Positions 38,501 through 51,300 of a DNA stretch of 64,000 bases are shown in pieces (positions within the stretch are counted from its first letter, which is position 1; each line of letters starts with the position of its first letter). A program made the position numbers and the translations under genes. The notes under the pieces are model-generated. The model saw only the letters and a program-made list of their open reading frames with translations. It searched no databases and was not told where the DNA came from. The stretch is from assembly GCA_026874595.1 (NCBI GenBank), contig CM049316.1, positions 7,456,339 through 7,520,338 on the forward strand, read 5' to 3'. Origin of the DNA: Sipunculus nudus (Eukaryota; Annelida; Sipuncula; Golfingiida; Sipunculidae).

Positions 38501-41500
38501 AGCTAAACTAGGCCGGCGGGTGACGTGTGCGCACTTACTTTACCACCAATACGAAGCTCTGTCGGCAGCACGGCTGTGATCTTGTGAGTTGGGCCCTTGC
38601 CCCATGTATAAGCTTGCTTCTGTGCCATTCCTGGCGGTTTTAAGCGTCTCTAGGTTCTCTCCGCCGTGCGTGTTGCCTCTCCAAGCTTCAGGACCCAACT
38701 GAACCAACGTTCAGCGTCTCTTCTTGAAGCCTGACGTCACAATCGCCTGTTCACTGTGTACGGCAATCCGGTTCTCTGATTGGCTTATTTCTCAAGTGTC
38801 CCATATAAGGATATATGTGACCTAGTTTGACTGTTAGCGTCACCATGGCGACCCACATACCAAATGTAATAATACACACGATGCGTGACATGGATAAATC
38901 AGCTGATAGCCGATGGAATACACAATATATATATACAATCAAGACCTGTCAACGCTTTAGGATGATGCTACACGTCAATATCATTAGAGAACAGACTTTG
39001 TTAAACTATGATACAAAACACCGTACATATTGTCACCTATTGTCTGGTGACAATCACCAATGGGTCATTTGTTTCCCACTTGTTCTGACAATAGATTCCT
39101 TAAATGTTCAAGTGCATATAGAAAATATTTTACATTTATAAATAGGCCTTGTCAAGGTTCAAGACATCAGAGTCAGTAAAGATATGTATTATGTAAATAC
39201 TTTGACCATGTAATATCATGTAGATTAAAAGGTGTTTCTAAAAGGCTTTGAGCCTTCTTCAGTGAACAGAGACAAAAATGCTCTTCTATTGCATGTACAA
39301 TGAAGTAACATCACATGTATTTGGAACTGAGAGAAAGAAAATCTATACATGCAATATAGAATTATAAATAATGTTGCACAATTGCTGTTGAAACAAGATT
39401 AACATTTTCAAGTGCAACAATATAACAAAAAATAAAACCTCTCTCTGTCCCCCAGGATTTAATTTTTCACTGTCATAGGCAAATTAAGCTGAATGCCATG
39501 AACTATGGGCCCCTTGTTGTATCCCAAGACAAAGTCGGGGGCTACTATGTTTTCATACCGGTCCTGCCGCCTCCACCGCATATAAATCTTGTTGGCGCGA
39601 TAACTCAAAAAATATTTCACATATATTTACCAAACTTGGTATATGTATAGATATGGGTGAGAGGACGACGCCTAATTAAAATGAGGTCATGACCTTGACC
39701 AGGAGAGTGTCCTTGACCGTGAATAGGACAAATTTTGGGGAAAATCACACAAATTCTTAAATATCTCAAGAAATCTTGCATGGATTGATCCCAAAATCAA
39801 GTTGGTGGAAGATCATGGGTAGGGTTGTCATGTTCCAGACACTGGTGGCTCCACCTATTATTCTTTACTTGTTTACGTGCCATTTAATACCCAAAAAATT
39901 GCTACTTGACAGTACTGTGAGCATTATAAGTCAAAAGCTAATGGACAGATTTCTTTTATATTATGCATATACATAGATATGGGTTATGGGATGATGTTTA
40001 TTTCAATTGGGGTCATCATCTTTCCTATGAGAGTGACCTTGACCTTGAATATTGCCATATATGGTGAAAAAAAAAATCACACAAAATCATTAATATCTCA
40101 ATAAGGGATGCATGGATTGGTCCAAAAATCAACTTGACTGAAGATCTTGGATAGTAATGTCATGTATCGGAAACAGGTGGCACCACCTGTTATTCTTTTA
40201 ATTGTTTTCTTGCCGTTTAATACCCCCATCATTGCCACTTAACAGTACTGTGAGCATTATAAGTCAAAATCTATCATACAGATTTCTTTCATATTATGCA
40301 TATACATAGACATGGGTTATGGGATGATGTATATATAAATTGGGGTCATGACCTTTCCTATTAGAGTGGCCTTGACCTTGAATATTGCCATATATGGTGA
40401 ATTAACACAAAATCATTAATATCTCAATAAGGGATGCATGGATTGGTCCAAAAATCGACTTGATCAAAGATCTTGGATAGTAATGTCATGTACTGGAAAC
40501 AGGTGGTGCCACCTGTTATTCTTTTACTTGTTTTCGTGCCATTTAATACCCCATCATTGCCACTTAACAGTACTGTAAGCATTATAAGTAAAAAATTAAT
40601 GGACAGATTTCTTTCATATTATGCATGTACATAAATATGGGTTATGGGATGATGTTTATTTAAATTTGGGTCATGACTTTTCCTATGAGCATGGCCTTGA
40701 CCTTGAATATTGCCATATATGGTGAAAATCACACAAAATCATTAATATCTCAATAAGGGATTCATTGATTGGTCAAAAAATCAACTTGACCAAAGATCTT
40801 GGAAAGTGTTGTCATGTACCGGAAACTGGTAGCGTCACCTGTTATTCTTTTACTTGTTTTTGTGACGTTTAATACCCCATCATTGCCACTTAACAGTACT
40901 GTGAGCATTATAAGTCAAAAACTAATGGACAGATTTCTTTCATATCATGCATATACATAGACATGGGTTAGGGGATGATGTATATTGAAATTTGGGTCAT
41001 GACCTTTTCTATGAGAGTGACCTTTTCTATGAGTGTGGTCTGATATTAATGGTTGCTGAAGATGGAGGGCCTATTCTTAAAGGGGGGGGGGGGGGATTAA
41101 TTGTCTGGGGATACTATTGCACCTGCGGTGCCAAGAAATATTTAGTTATATTACATTATGTTTTATGATGTTATATTATTTAAGTTATATTACTTATTAG
41201 TCTGAAAATACTGATTATAGTGTATTATACTCTTAAGTGTATTATATGAAAGTATAGAATCATATACTATACTGTACAATACCATACTGTATAAAGCTTT
41301 TACCTTTATCACACATCTTAATATCATTTTGATTATTTCATATTCATATATTCATATTATTTGTTATTTCCTTATGTCAAATTTTCTTTGTTCATCTCAG
41401 AGCGTGCCCTGTGTTATGAAGCAAGAAAAGTTGATATTATGTCCGGAAAGCAAACTTTTATGTTTGACACACATGCCCTGGTCTGCTCACTCAAGACAAG

Positions 41501-44500
41501 TGGTAAGATTTTTTAAAACAATCTCAGTTGCTAATTCTGTGTTTAGACCTGTGTAGGTCCCTATAATTTTGTTAGATTCTCATTTTACAAAAATATACAC
41601 CAAGGAAAAGCAACCCCTATACTGTTACACTGTTCACCCTGCGTCCAGCCTCCCTATTGCTGCCATGGCCAGTTCAAGTAATTTACAATTATCACTACAG
41701 GTGGCATCTGTGTGCTCAATTATTCTCATGTAGTCCCTACCCCTTAGTGATAGTGGGGCCCCCTGGAGAAAGAAAGTAAACTATTTGCACCCCAAAGAAG
41801 GAGCCAATACATGAATTATAAAATGATCACTGAAGATTTATAAACATGATAAAAAAAAGAGAAAAAATTTATTCCTAGACCTGTTGCAGGTCTATTCTGT
41901 GATATAGACAGTTGATATCAATCTTTAGTGATCACTACAATTAATTTGGAATTTCAGATAATCATGATATTATGGATTTATATAATGTATAATTTTATAG
42001 AATATTTTAAGATCTGTAAGTAACTCATATTTTAACTATATTTTCCCCTTTGAATTGTTCTGAAGTTCTTGTTCTTGATGGTGTTATACTTCAGTGTCTC
42101 TACATCAACAAGTATTTCGTTAATTGCCTGTCTGAAAAAAAATCTTTCTAAATATTTTGGCAGTTATTTTAAAAGTCATTATAAAGTAAGGTATATTGAC
42201 AATAAGGTGGAGAAAAATTGAAAATATAAACACCATTGAAGAAAAATCAGATTAAAAATTAATATTTCATCATATGGTTATAGAAAAAGGTATCTTAATT
42301 GGAATAATTTTTAATTTAATCAGTTAAGATTTATACATGTAAGTTTATTTGAATAGAAAGATAACATTTTGAATTTGAATGCTGATAAAACTAGATTAAT
42401 GGAGACTTAATGGTAGACCACTGATTTTGTTGCTAGGTTTCAGTATGGCAGAAGCTGAAGCGTTGACGGACAGTTTGGCTCAGATCGTTAATGCAAACAT
42501 GGAGCATCAGAACAAGAACATGGTCACAAAGGCACAGCAGGTACCAGATACTGTATATCAGAATCAACTTTTTTACTGATCTTGCTAGACTGCAGGTCCT
42601 AATGTACCTTTATACTTTATATTCTTATGTTTCCAGTCAGAATTTAAAATATTTTCACCATAGATGTTTAAAATTCTTTTGTTTTGTTTAGAAACAAGTT
42701 TTGTTATCATTTGAATATTGGCATTTATTTAGGGGATCCAGTTTGAGCTGTTACTATTGGTATGTAAGTGTGTTGTAGTTTGGTTATGTAACATGGGTGT
42801 TTTAGATTTGTTGGACCGGGGGATTTTCATTTAAAGATGTGTTTCAACCTGTCAAATATCAAAATTTATGAATTACCAGTCCAGTTTGAACCAGTCCAGC
42901 TAGTTAGTACCATTGACATGTTTATTCAGTGTAGCCTGTTTGGTTCAGTTTTTAGCCAGTTTTATGCAGTTCAGTTTTCATGTTTTGATATCAGTAAGGT
43001 TTGGATTGCATTCTAGAGTAACTTTTTAGCTCAGCTGACTATAAGTCATCTACTATGAACTATATGAATCTTACAATTAACATTACTGCAACAAGCAGTA
43101 CGACAGAGCCCCTCCCCCCACCCACCCCTTCAATACACAGGTCTAATAAACAATATGAATCTTATAATTTTAATGTTAAATAAATTCTTTTTGTTGAGAC
43201 TTGGACAATTTTGATTTAATAATAAAAATATTTTGCAGTTATTGATATTTTCCAAAATTCAGCTCAGCGATGTGACCCATGGGTCCCTTGTTTTCTTTTA
43301 AAGAGAACAGTTCATAAAATTGATGTCTGACTGACTGACTGAAGATGTATTAAGCCCTCCGAGCATTCCAGTTAGAATGGGTCTTAGACCCGTTCCCTGG
43401 GCCCTCCCTAGGTGTATACAGCAACAGCACCCTTAGGTACAATGCAGAAGCCTGAACATCCATAAACAGGCACAGAATCTCTGCACAGCCTATGCCCGCC
43501 AAGAACCTATACTCACAAATCCATATTGCCATTACTGTCATCAGCATAATTTATGTCAAGAACTTATAATTTATGGCTCTGTCAATATTGTTTATGCATT
43601 TGGTTAACTATTGAACCATCTTTTAAAATCTTTGTCCACTAGAACTCACACAGATATAGTCAGCTCTTATATTGTATAAGAGCACAGTGATGAGATACCA
43701 GTTAATTACAATGTTTTATTATTTTTTTATTGCAGGAGATTTTACTTCAGCAAGTAATGGCACATATAGCAGCAGTAAAGAAGGACATGATTATTCTGGA
43801 AAAGAGTGAATTCTCATCTCTAAAACATGAAAATGAAGTAAGTTGTGTCTCTGTTTATTTCTTTTGTATATATTTGTGTTCAGTTTTCGTCTGTTCTGCC
43901 AGTATTTCAGAAATTTTAAACATTTTCTGACTTTTGTGTCTGTGTTACAACCCATGAAAACACAGCGTAAGAGACCTTTTCCTCCTCAATTGCCCCACCT
44001 GGGAGCGATACATCACACAGGTCCCCATTTTAATTTGATAGTTATTCTTCTATCAGACAATAATATTATCACAGAGATCAGCATTGAACTATAGTTACCA
44101 ACACTTAAAAAAAAGTTTATATGTTTATGTGCTTTATTTATGTTGCGTTTATTTTCACTCAATATAATTATGATTGATTTTAACAATTTTTAGCTCAGCT
44201 GACTATAAGTCATCTGAGCTATAGTCGTGGTCCTTTGTCTGTCGTCCGTCCGTCCGGCCATCCATCCGTCGGTTAACAAGGCACGTTTTGAAACCATTGG
44301 ACCTACAAATCCAAAAGTTTGCATACTGTTAAATGTCCCTGAAATCTCCTGCCATACAGAAAATTGGGTCACTAGGACATTGTTACACTTCAAGGCTGCC
44401 TAATTTCAAAACCACTGATCTGATATTGATCATGTTTAGTATGCATATTCTTCCATAAATTTTCTATGAACTTACCAAAAATTAGGTCAGTATTGCATAT

Positions 44501-45295
44501 TGTTTTGAAGTTATGGGCCCAAATATAATGCAATTTTAAAAAAATTCAGAAATATATTTACCCACTTAACATAAGAATTGCTGAAGCTGGAGACTTTTTT
44601 TCAGGAATATAACTTTATTTAAACAAGATTCAATTGTTTATCCAAAATTAGATCTGAATTTAGCAAATTTTTCAAGTTATTAGCATACTGTAGATTCAGA
44701 TAATATCGTGGGTTAAAATTTCGTGGTTTTTGTACAAAATACATATCGTGGGGTATTTGAATTCGTGGAAAGACAATGACAATTTTAGGAAATTGTGCTT
44801 ATTAATATCTCCGTGTGCGCAAGTAAGACGAGACTCATGCAGGTAGTGCACGGGAGGCTAGGATTTGATGCTGATCACAAGGTGCGCCTGTACCGCGGTC
44901 ACTCGAGTCAATGTTGAACAAACAAGCTCCGCCCGACCCGAGCCTAACAAAGTCTTTGTCAAAGAATTAATCAGCCGTGACTGCCACGTACCGGCCATTA
45001 CATCGGATGTTATAGTTGTAACGTCCAATACATCGACTATTAGTTATAACACCCGATCACACCACGTTCACAGGAAACGTAAACCAGCACTTGATTGGAG
45101 GAAAAATGAAACGGACCATCTACTTGAAGGTTTTTAACTTTTTTTTTTATCTCGGCGGTAGTCATATGTGGTGCCTGTAAATCCCAGACGGGGCAGTGAA
45201 ATTAGACAAGGTTCGTTCGGCATTCATCATGTCAACTTTTGGAGATTACAAAGAAATTATTTGCATACTAGTATTCAATGACGCTTACTTACGCT

Positions 45296-45393
<98 letters not shown>

Positions 45394-48300
45394 ACTATCG
45401 GCAATATTCGGAAGAATGACGCCCTGTCTTATTTATGGTTCACTGTTATAGACACAACTGTTGTCGCAATATTCGGAATAAGTGCTTTTTCGCGTACCGC
45501 GGTAATGCAAATGAGCTTACATGGCCCTTGTCTTTAAAGCCAATAGGTAGCGTAAGTTTCGTTTTATCTCTATTAAAAGAAGGTTGGAAAGGCCGGTTCT
45601 AAAAAAAGCCTTGCCACGGTAGCTTTGATTACGAGCATTGGAACTTGTGTACCGTTCATGTCATGTCAGAACTATCGCTTTGCGCGACAGAAATGTGGTA
45701 TCTATCTTGAATATTGCACGAAACATGTTGTTAATAAGAGGACATGTGGGGATGTGTTTTCAGTTTAAATTGAACTTTGATATTGTTTTATAATAAACAT
45801 ATCAGGGGCCCGTGTTTGTACGATCTTAGGGGAAATAATGGAATTGAAAACAAAATATTTATAAATCCCGTATTTTTATGTATCAAAGGCAATCATAAAA
45901 AAAGCAATAAACTTTTTTTTATATTTTTATTGAAAATTCAGCCAGTGGAAATAATAATTAGATGAATTATATATAGATGAAGACGACCACCAGCTGCCGT
46001 TAAGATATATCTTCTAACCTTGTGATTTTTTTTATCGTTGGAATCATGAATTCGTGGATTACCTTGATCCACGAAAACCACGAAAATAAAATCCCAACTA
46101 ATATTTCTGAATCTACAGTATATAAAAAATCAATTACTAAATTTTGTCCAACTTTGGCAACGGCACGTTTTTTCCCTGTAAGCACTGTTGATTTGATTTT
46201 CACAGCAAATATACATAAGGACTTAATCTTTTAGAACTGAAATTTCAAAGGAATTGATTAAAAAGTGTAGCTTTTATTCAAGTTTTCATAAACCATGTCA
46301 AGTGTTGTTACATCTAGTCCACCTGGTAGTACAGCCTTCACTTGTGTTATGTAACCTACCGGTACTCCAGGCAGCTTGCCTTTGCTCAACTTGGCCACTA
46401 CTAGCAGGCTTCCCCTCTGCCCTGCACTCCCCCCCCCCCAGATGGTGCATTAACTAGATAAATGTTATAATTTTTTGTATTTTATTCATTGTTATTCTTG
46501 GCTATGCTACATTTTAGATTTTGTATTGTACCACCAGGGTTATAATGATTAAAGTGCACATTTAATTGTGTCCACAAAGTGGTGTATTGCTATGAAAGTG
46601 TGGATGTTCATCAGATAAGTAATTCCTTACTTCAGAAGAGTAAAAAGTTCACCAGGTGTGAAATTGACTGTTAATTCCAGTAATAAATTATAGCTGAGAT
46701 AGTAATTAGCATGATGATATTTTTTGTCCGTCCTTCAACCAACAGTGTATACACTTTATTTGAAAAGATGATTTTAATTTATCAAATTTACTTTATCTTT
46801 TATTTAATTTCGGTGAATAAAATTAAGCATGTACTGAAAACTCCAATGTGCAATACTTTTCAGTGGTGTTTCAAGGGATAATCTTGAAGATGCGATGTTG
46901 TGGCATTATTGTATCGCCAGACATAGTCTGGAGATACTATGGTTTAGGCACGGTCGCGCCGTCGCCGCCGCCGCCGCAGAGATTTCTTTTGGACACAATA
47001 ACTCAAAAATTATTTCACGGATCTTTACCAAACTTGGTATATGTATAGATATGGGTGAGAGGACGACGCCTATTTAAATGAGGTCATGATCAACTAGGAG
47101 AGTGACCTTGACCTTGAATAGGTTCAATTTTGGGGAAAATCACACAAATTCTTAAATATCTCAAGAAAACTTGCATGGATTGATCCCAAAATCAAGTTGA
47201 TCGAAGATCATGGATAGGGTTGTCATGTTCCAGAAACTGGTGGCGCCACCTATTATTCTTTACTTGTTTTCATGCCGTTTAATATCCCCAAAATTGCTAC
47301 TTGACAGTACTGTGAGCATTATAAGTCAAAAACTAATGGACAGATTTCTTTCATATTATGCAAATACATAGATATGTGTTATGGGATGATGTTTATTTAA
47401 ATTGTGTTCATGACCTTTCCTATGAGAGTGGCCTTGACCTTGAATATTGCCATATATGGTGAAAATCACACAAAATCATTAATTTCTCAATAAGGGAGGC
47501 ATGCATTGGTCCAAAAATCAACTTGACCGAAGATCTTGGATAGTAATGTCATGTACCGGAAACAGGTGGCGCCACCTGTTATTCTTTTACTTGTTTTCGT
47601 GCCGTTTAATACCCCATCATTGCCACTTAACAGTACATTTATAACCTGAGAGCATTATAAGTCAAAAACTAATGGACAGATTTCTTTCATATTATGCATA
47701 TACATAGACATGGGTTGTGGGATGATGTATATATAAATTGGGGACTTGACCTTTCCTATTAGAGTGGCCTTGACCTTGAATATTGCCATTTATGGTGAAA
47801 ATTACACAAAATCATTAATATCTCAATAATGGATGCATGCATTGGTCCAAAAATCAACATGTTCGAAGATCTTGGAAAGTATTGTCATGTACCGGAAACA
47901 GGTGGCGCCACCTGTTATTCTTTAACTTGTTTTGTGCCGTTTAATACCCCATCATTGCCATTTATCAGTACTGTGAGCATTATAAGTCAAACACTAATGG
48001 ACAAATTTCTTTCATATTATGCATATACATGGATATGGGTTATAGGATAATGTTTATTTGAATAGGAGTCATGACCTTTCCAATGAGTGGCCTTGACCTT
48101 GAATTTTGCCATATATGGTGAAAATCACACAAAATCATTAATTTCTCAATAAGGGATGCATGCATTGGTCAAAAAATCAACTTGACCCAAGATCTTGGAT
48201 AGTAATGTCATGTACCAGAAACAGGTGGCGCCACCTGTTATTCTTTTACTTGTTTTCGTGCCGTTTAATACCCCATCATTGCCACTTAACAGTACATTTA

Positions 48301-51300
48301 TAACCTGTTAGCATTATAAGTCAAAAACTAATGGACAGATTTCTTTCATATTATGCATATACATAGACATGGGTTATGGGATAATGTATATATAAATTGG
48401 GGTCATGACCTTTCCTATTAGAGTGGCCTTGACCTTGAATATTGCCATATATGGTGAAAATTACACAAAATCATTAATATCTCAATAAGGGATGCATGCA
48501 TTGGTCCAAAAATCAACATGTTTGAAGATCTTGGAAAGTATTGTCATGTACCGGAAACAGGTGGCGCCACCTGTTATTCTTTTACTTGTTTTGTGCCGTT
48601 TAATACCCCATCATTGCCATTTATCAGTACTGTGAGCATTATAAGTCAAAAACTAATAGACAAATTTCTTTCATATTATGCATATACATGGATATGGGTT
48701 ATAGGATAATGTTTATTTAAATAGGGGTCATGACCTTTCCAATGAGTGGCCTTGACCTTGAATATTGCAATATATGGTGAAAATCACACAAAATCATTAA
48801 TTTCTCAATAAGGGATGCATTGATTGGTCCAAAAATCAACTTGAACGAAGATCTTGGATAGTGTTGTCATGTACGGGAAACAGGTGGTGCCACCTGTTAT
48901 TCTTTTACTTGTTTTCGTGCCGTTTAATACCCCATCATTGCCACTTAACAGTACTGTGAGCATTATAAGTCAAAAACTAATGGACAGATTTCTTGCATAT
49001 TCAAAGACATGGGTTAGGGGATGATGTATATTGAAATTTGGATCATGACCTTTTCTATGAGAATGACCTTTTCTATGAGTGTGGTCTGATATTAATTGTT
49101 GCTGAAGATGGGGGGCCTATTCTTAAAGGGGGGGGGGATTAATTGTCTGGGGATACTATTGCACCTGCGGTGCCAAGAAATATCTAGTTTTCTTTTAAAT
49201 TCAGTTTAAACATTTGTGATTTAAAAGTAAGAAAATATATGTGTATGCATAATATAACCTAATATGAGCTACATTTTGGATATATAATGATTGCAGCATA
49301 GAATTCTGATATTTTAACTTATATTTTTAGATTTTTTATTATAAATTTATAAAACTTGTAAATAAAAAAAATGAATCAGATAAAAACTATTAATGGAAGA
49401 AGTGGAAATGCTAAAAAAATAGGCTTATATATAAACTTAAATGCATTATTTCCTTGAAAGTGAAATAAAGGTATTAGTCCATTCTGTCCACTTGCCTGTC
49501 CATCTGTAAATTTTTCATATGCATCACAGTATCATAACTTTTACTGTTTTTCTTCATAACAGACTTGTCAGAGTATAAGTTTTGCAATCATATATTTAGA
49601 ACTTTAATATAACCAAGTAGGAGAACCCCTTTCCTCTTAGCTTCTCATATGCTTATATATATGAAAAACCTCACAATAGAATATTTTGCATATTTTGCAT
49701 TAACAAATGTTTCAAACTTCAGCTGAGCGCCGAGACCCATGGGTCCCTTGTTATAAAAGGACTTTATTTTGATATACAAAATACATAAAATGGTGTAGTT
49801 TGTGCCATAAATTCACATAATAAAAGGAAAGATTAATTTTAGTGCTTTCAGGTACAATTGTTCAGGGTTCCTAAAGCTTTAACATCCTTGAAAAGATTTT
49901 CATGTATTTTACGGCATTGTGATTGCTTAAATTTTATTGCCAAAAAAAAAAAATAAAAATTATATTGAAATCATATTGAATTTCACTATTGTGGCTGAAT
50001 TTGGCAGATCAGGAGGAACTAGATATAATTTTTAACTGTTAACCAGGACCTCATTAATTTTAATGATATGGTAAACCAGATATATGGTTAATAAAAAAAA
50101 AGAAAATCAGATGGATAACGGAGTGTGTGAAGTAGAGATGAAACAAATATCATGAAAATTCAAATTTATATTATTGAATAGACCTTGAAGATGAAATCAA
50201 ATTTTTTTGTGCCCTACTTGTATATCTGTAATTAAATACATGTATATGAATGGCAGCAGCGAATACATTGTTTAGTAGAATAATGTCAAAATTCTCTTCA
50301 GCTCATTTAAAATGTTAAAAATTCCTCATTGAATGCAGGTCCATACTGCTTTTTTGTTTTTAAGAAACAGAGGTTAGAAATTGAGCAGCTGAAGAAGGAA
50401 CTGTCTGACAGCCTGGAGAAGCTCCGAGCAGGCATCATGCTTGATGTAAATCTGGAGAAATCAAGAGCGATGGAGGCAGTATGTATAGACTTGTACCCCT
50501 CTCACCAGGCATCATGTCTGATGTAAATCAAGTCATGCTAGTTAATCCTAAATTAATATCAAGAGTCATATTCAAACAGGCAGAATATTGTTGCCCGAAT
50601 TAATGGAAATCTACAAGTGATATTTGACAAGTCATAATCTACTGACTGACAACATACATTTCTTGCTGATAAAGCCAAAGTTATTTGTATGTGTGCATAT
50701 CAATTTTTTTGTGCAGCATGCAGATAGTGAAAGACTGTTGGCCAAACTAGACAACAGGATTGACAAGGAGATAGCTACACTGATAGCCAAGTTTGAAGGA
50801 TACAGGAATGACATGTTCAAGTATGCTGCAGGTCAGTAACTTAAATGCCAGTTTTAATTGTTTCTCTAAACAATTTTAATACATAATACATACTGTTGAT
50901 TTCTTATGCACAGCCTGTTACTTGTTATTGTGGCAGTGTCATCTACTCATATCAGCAGACTTCATCACATGGTTGGACCGCTACTGCTAAATGCCATCTA
51001 CTAGTGAGTGGGGAGTGGTCCAGCAGTCTGTAGTCTGCTGATACAAGTGGACGAAACTTTCACAACAAAAAGTAAATGGCTGTGCATAAGAAATTGATAA
51101 TAATTTTTAATTGTGCACAAAAATATTCATGGTTAAAAACTAATAAAATTTAAAATGTAAACAGACAAATTTAGAATTAAGAACATGTAAGTGGGAATCG
51201 GTCAGAGGATGATAGAGCCTATTGAACAGATGTTTTGGGTAAGCTTTGGTATCACTGATGCTAGACAATACTAGTGTACCAGTACTCATGCTATACGTAC

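Larger units (their letters stand above)
31392..39052 (-). mobile_element. Ty3/Gypsy LTR retrotransposon, Gmr1-like (gag-PR-IN-RT-RH)
   Basis: Two LTRs of 1155 and 1135 bp, starting TGTCACC and ending GGTGACA, bound a 5.4-kb interior coding on the minus strand. Order from the 5' LTR: gag with SCAN-like domain and CCHC knuckle, protease, integrase, reverse transcriptase, RNase H. Integrase before reverse transcriptase is the reverse of the usual Ty3/Gypsy order and matches the Gmr1 group. A candidate primer-binding site (minus strand TGGCGAGCGTACC) starts five bases inside the 5' LTR, and the polypurine tract adjoins the 3' LTR. Gag is intact; pol has frameshifts and a stop, so the copy is inactive. 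Flanks TTCAA and ATCAC do not match, so no target duplication is visible. It lies antisense in MCUR1 intron 1. Confidence 0.93.
44189..49752 (+). mobile_element. Family A element, copy A4, with two nested insertions
   Basis: The 5' hairpin is at 44192 and the 3' terminus ends at 49752. Removing 44688..46118 and 46911..49187 leaves a sequence collinear with copy A2 (without A2's pogo-like insertion). Includes a CCGTCCGT-type microsatellite near 44240. Occupies most of MCUR1 intron 4. Confidence 0.8.

Noticed and set aside
45196-45537. 113-codon open frame rich in Tyr-Ile
   Set aside because: It is a translation of the (AT)n microsatellite inside a transposable element.
47829-48709. Two nearly identical open frames in copy B4
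   Set aside because: They are the same frame of the duplicated 660-bp satellite block. Other units do not keep the frame open.
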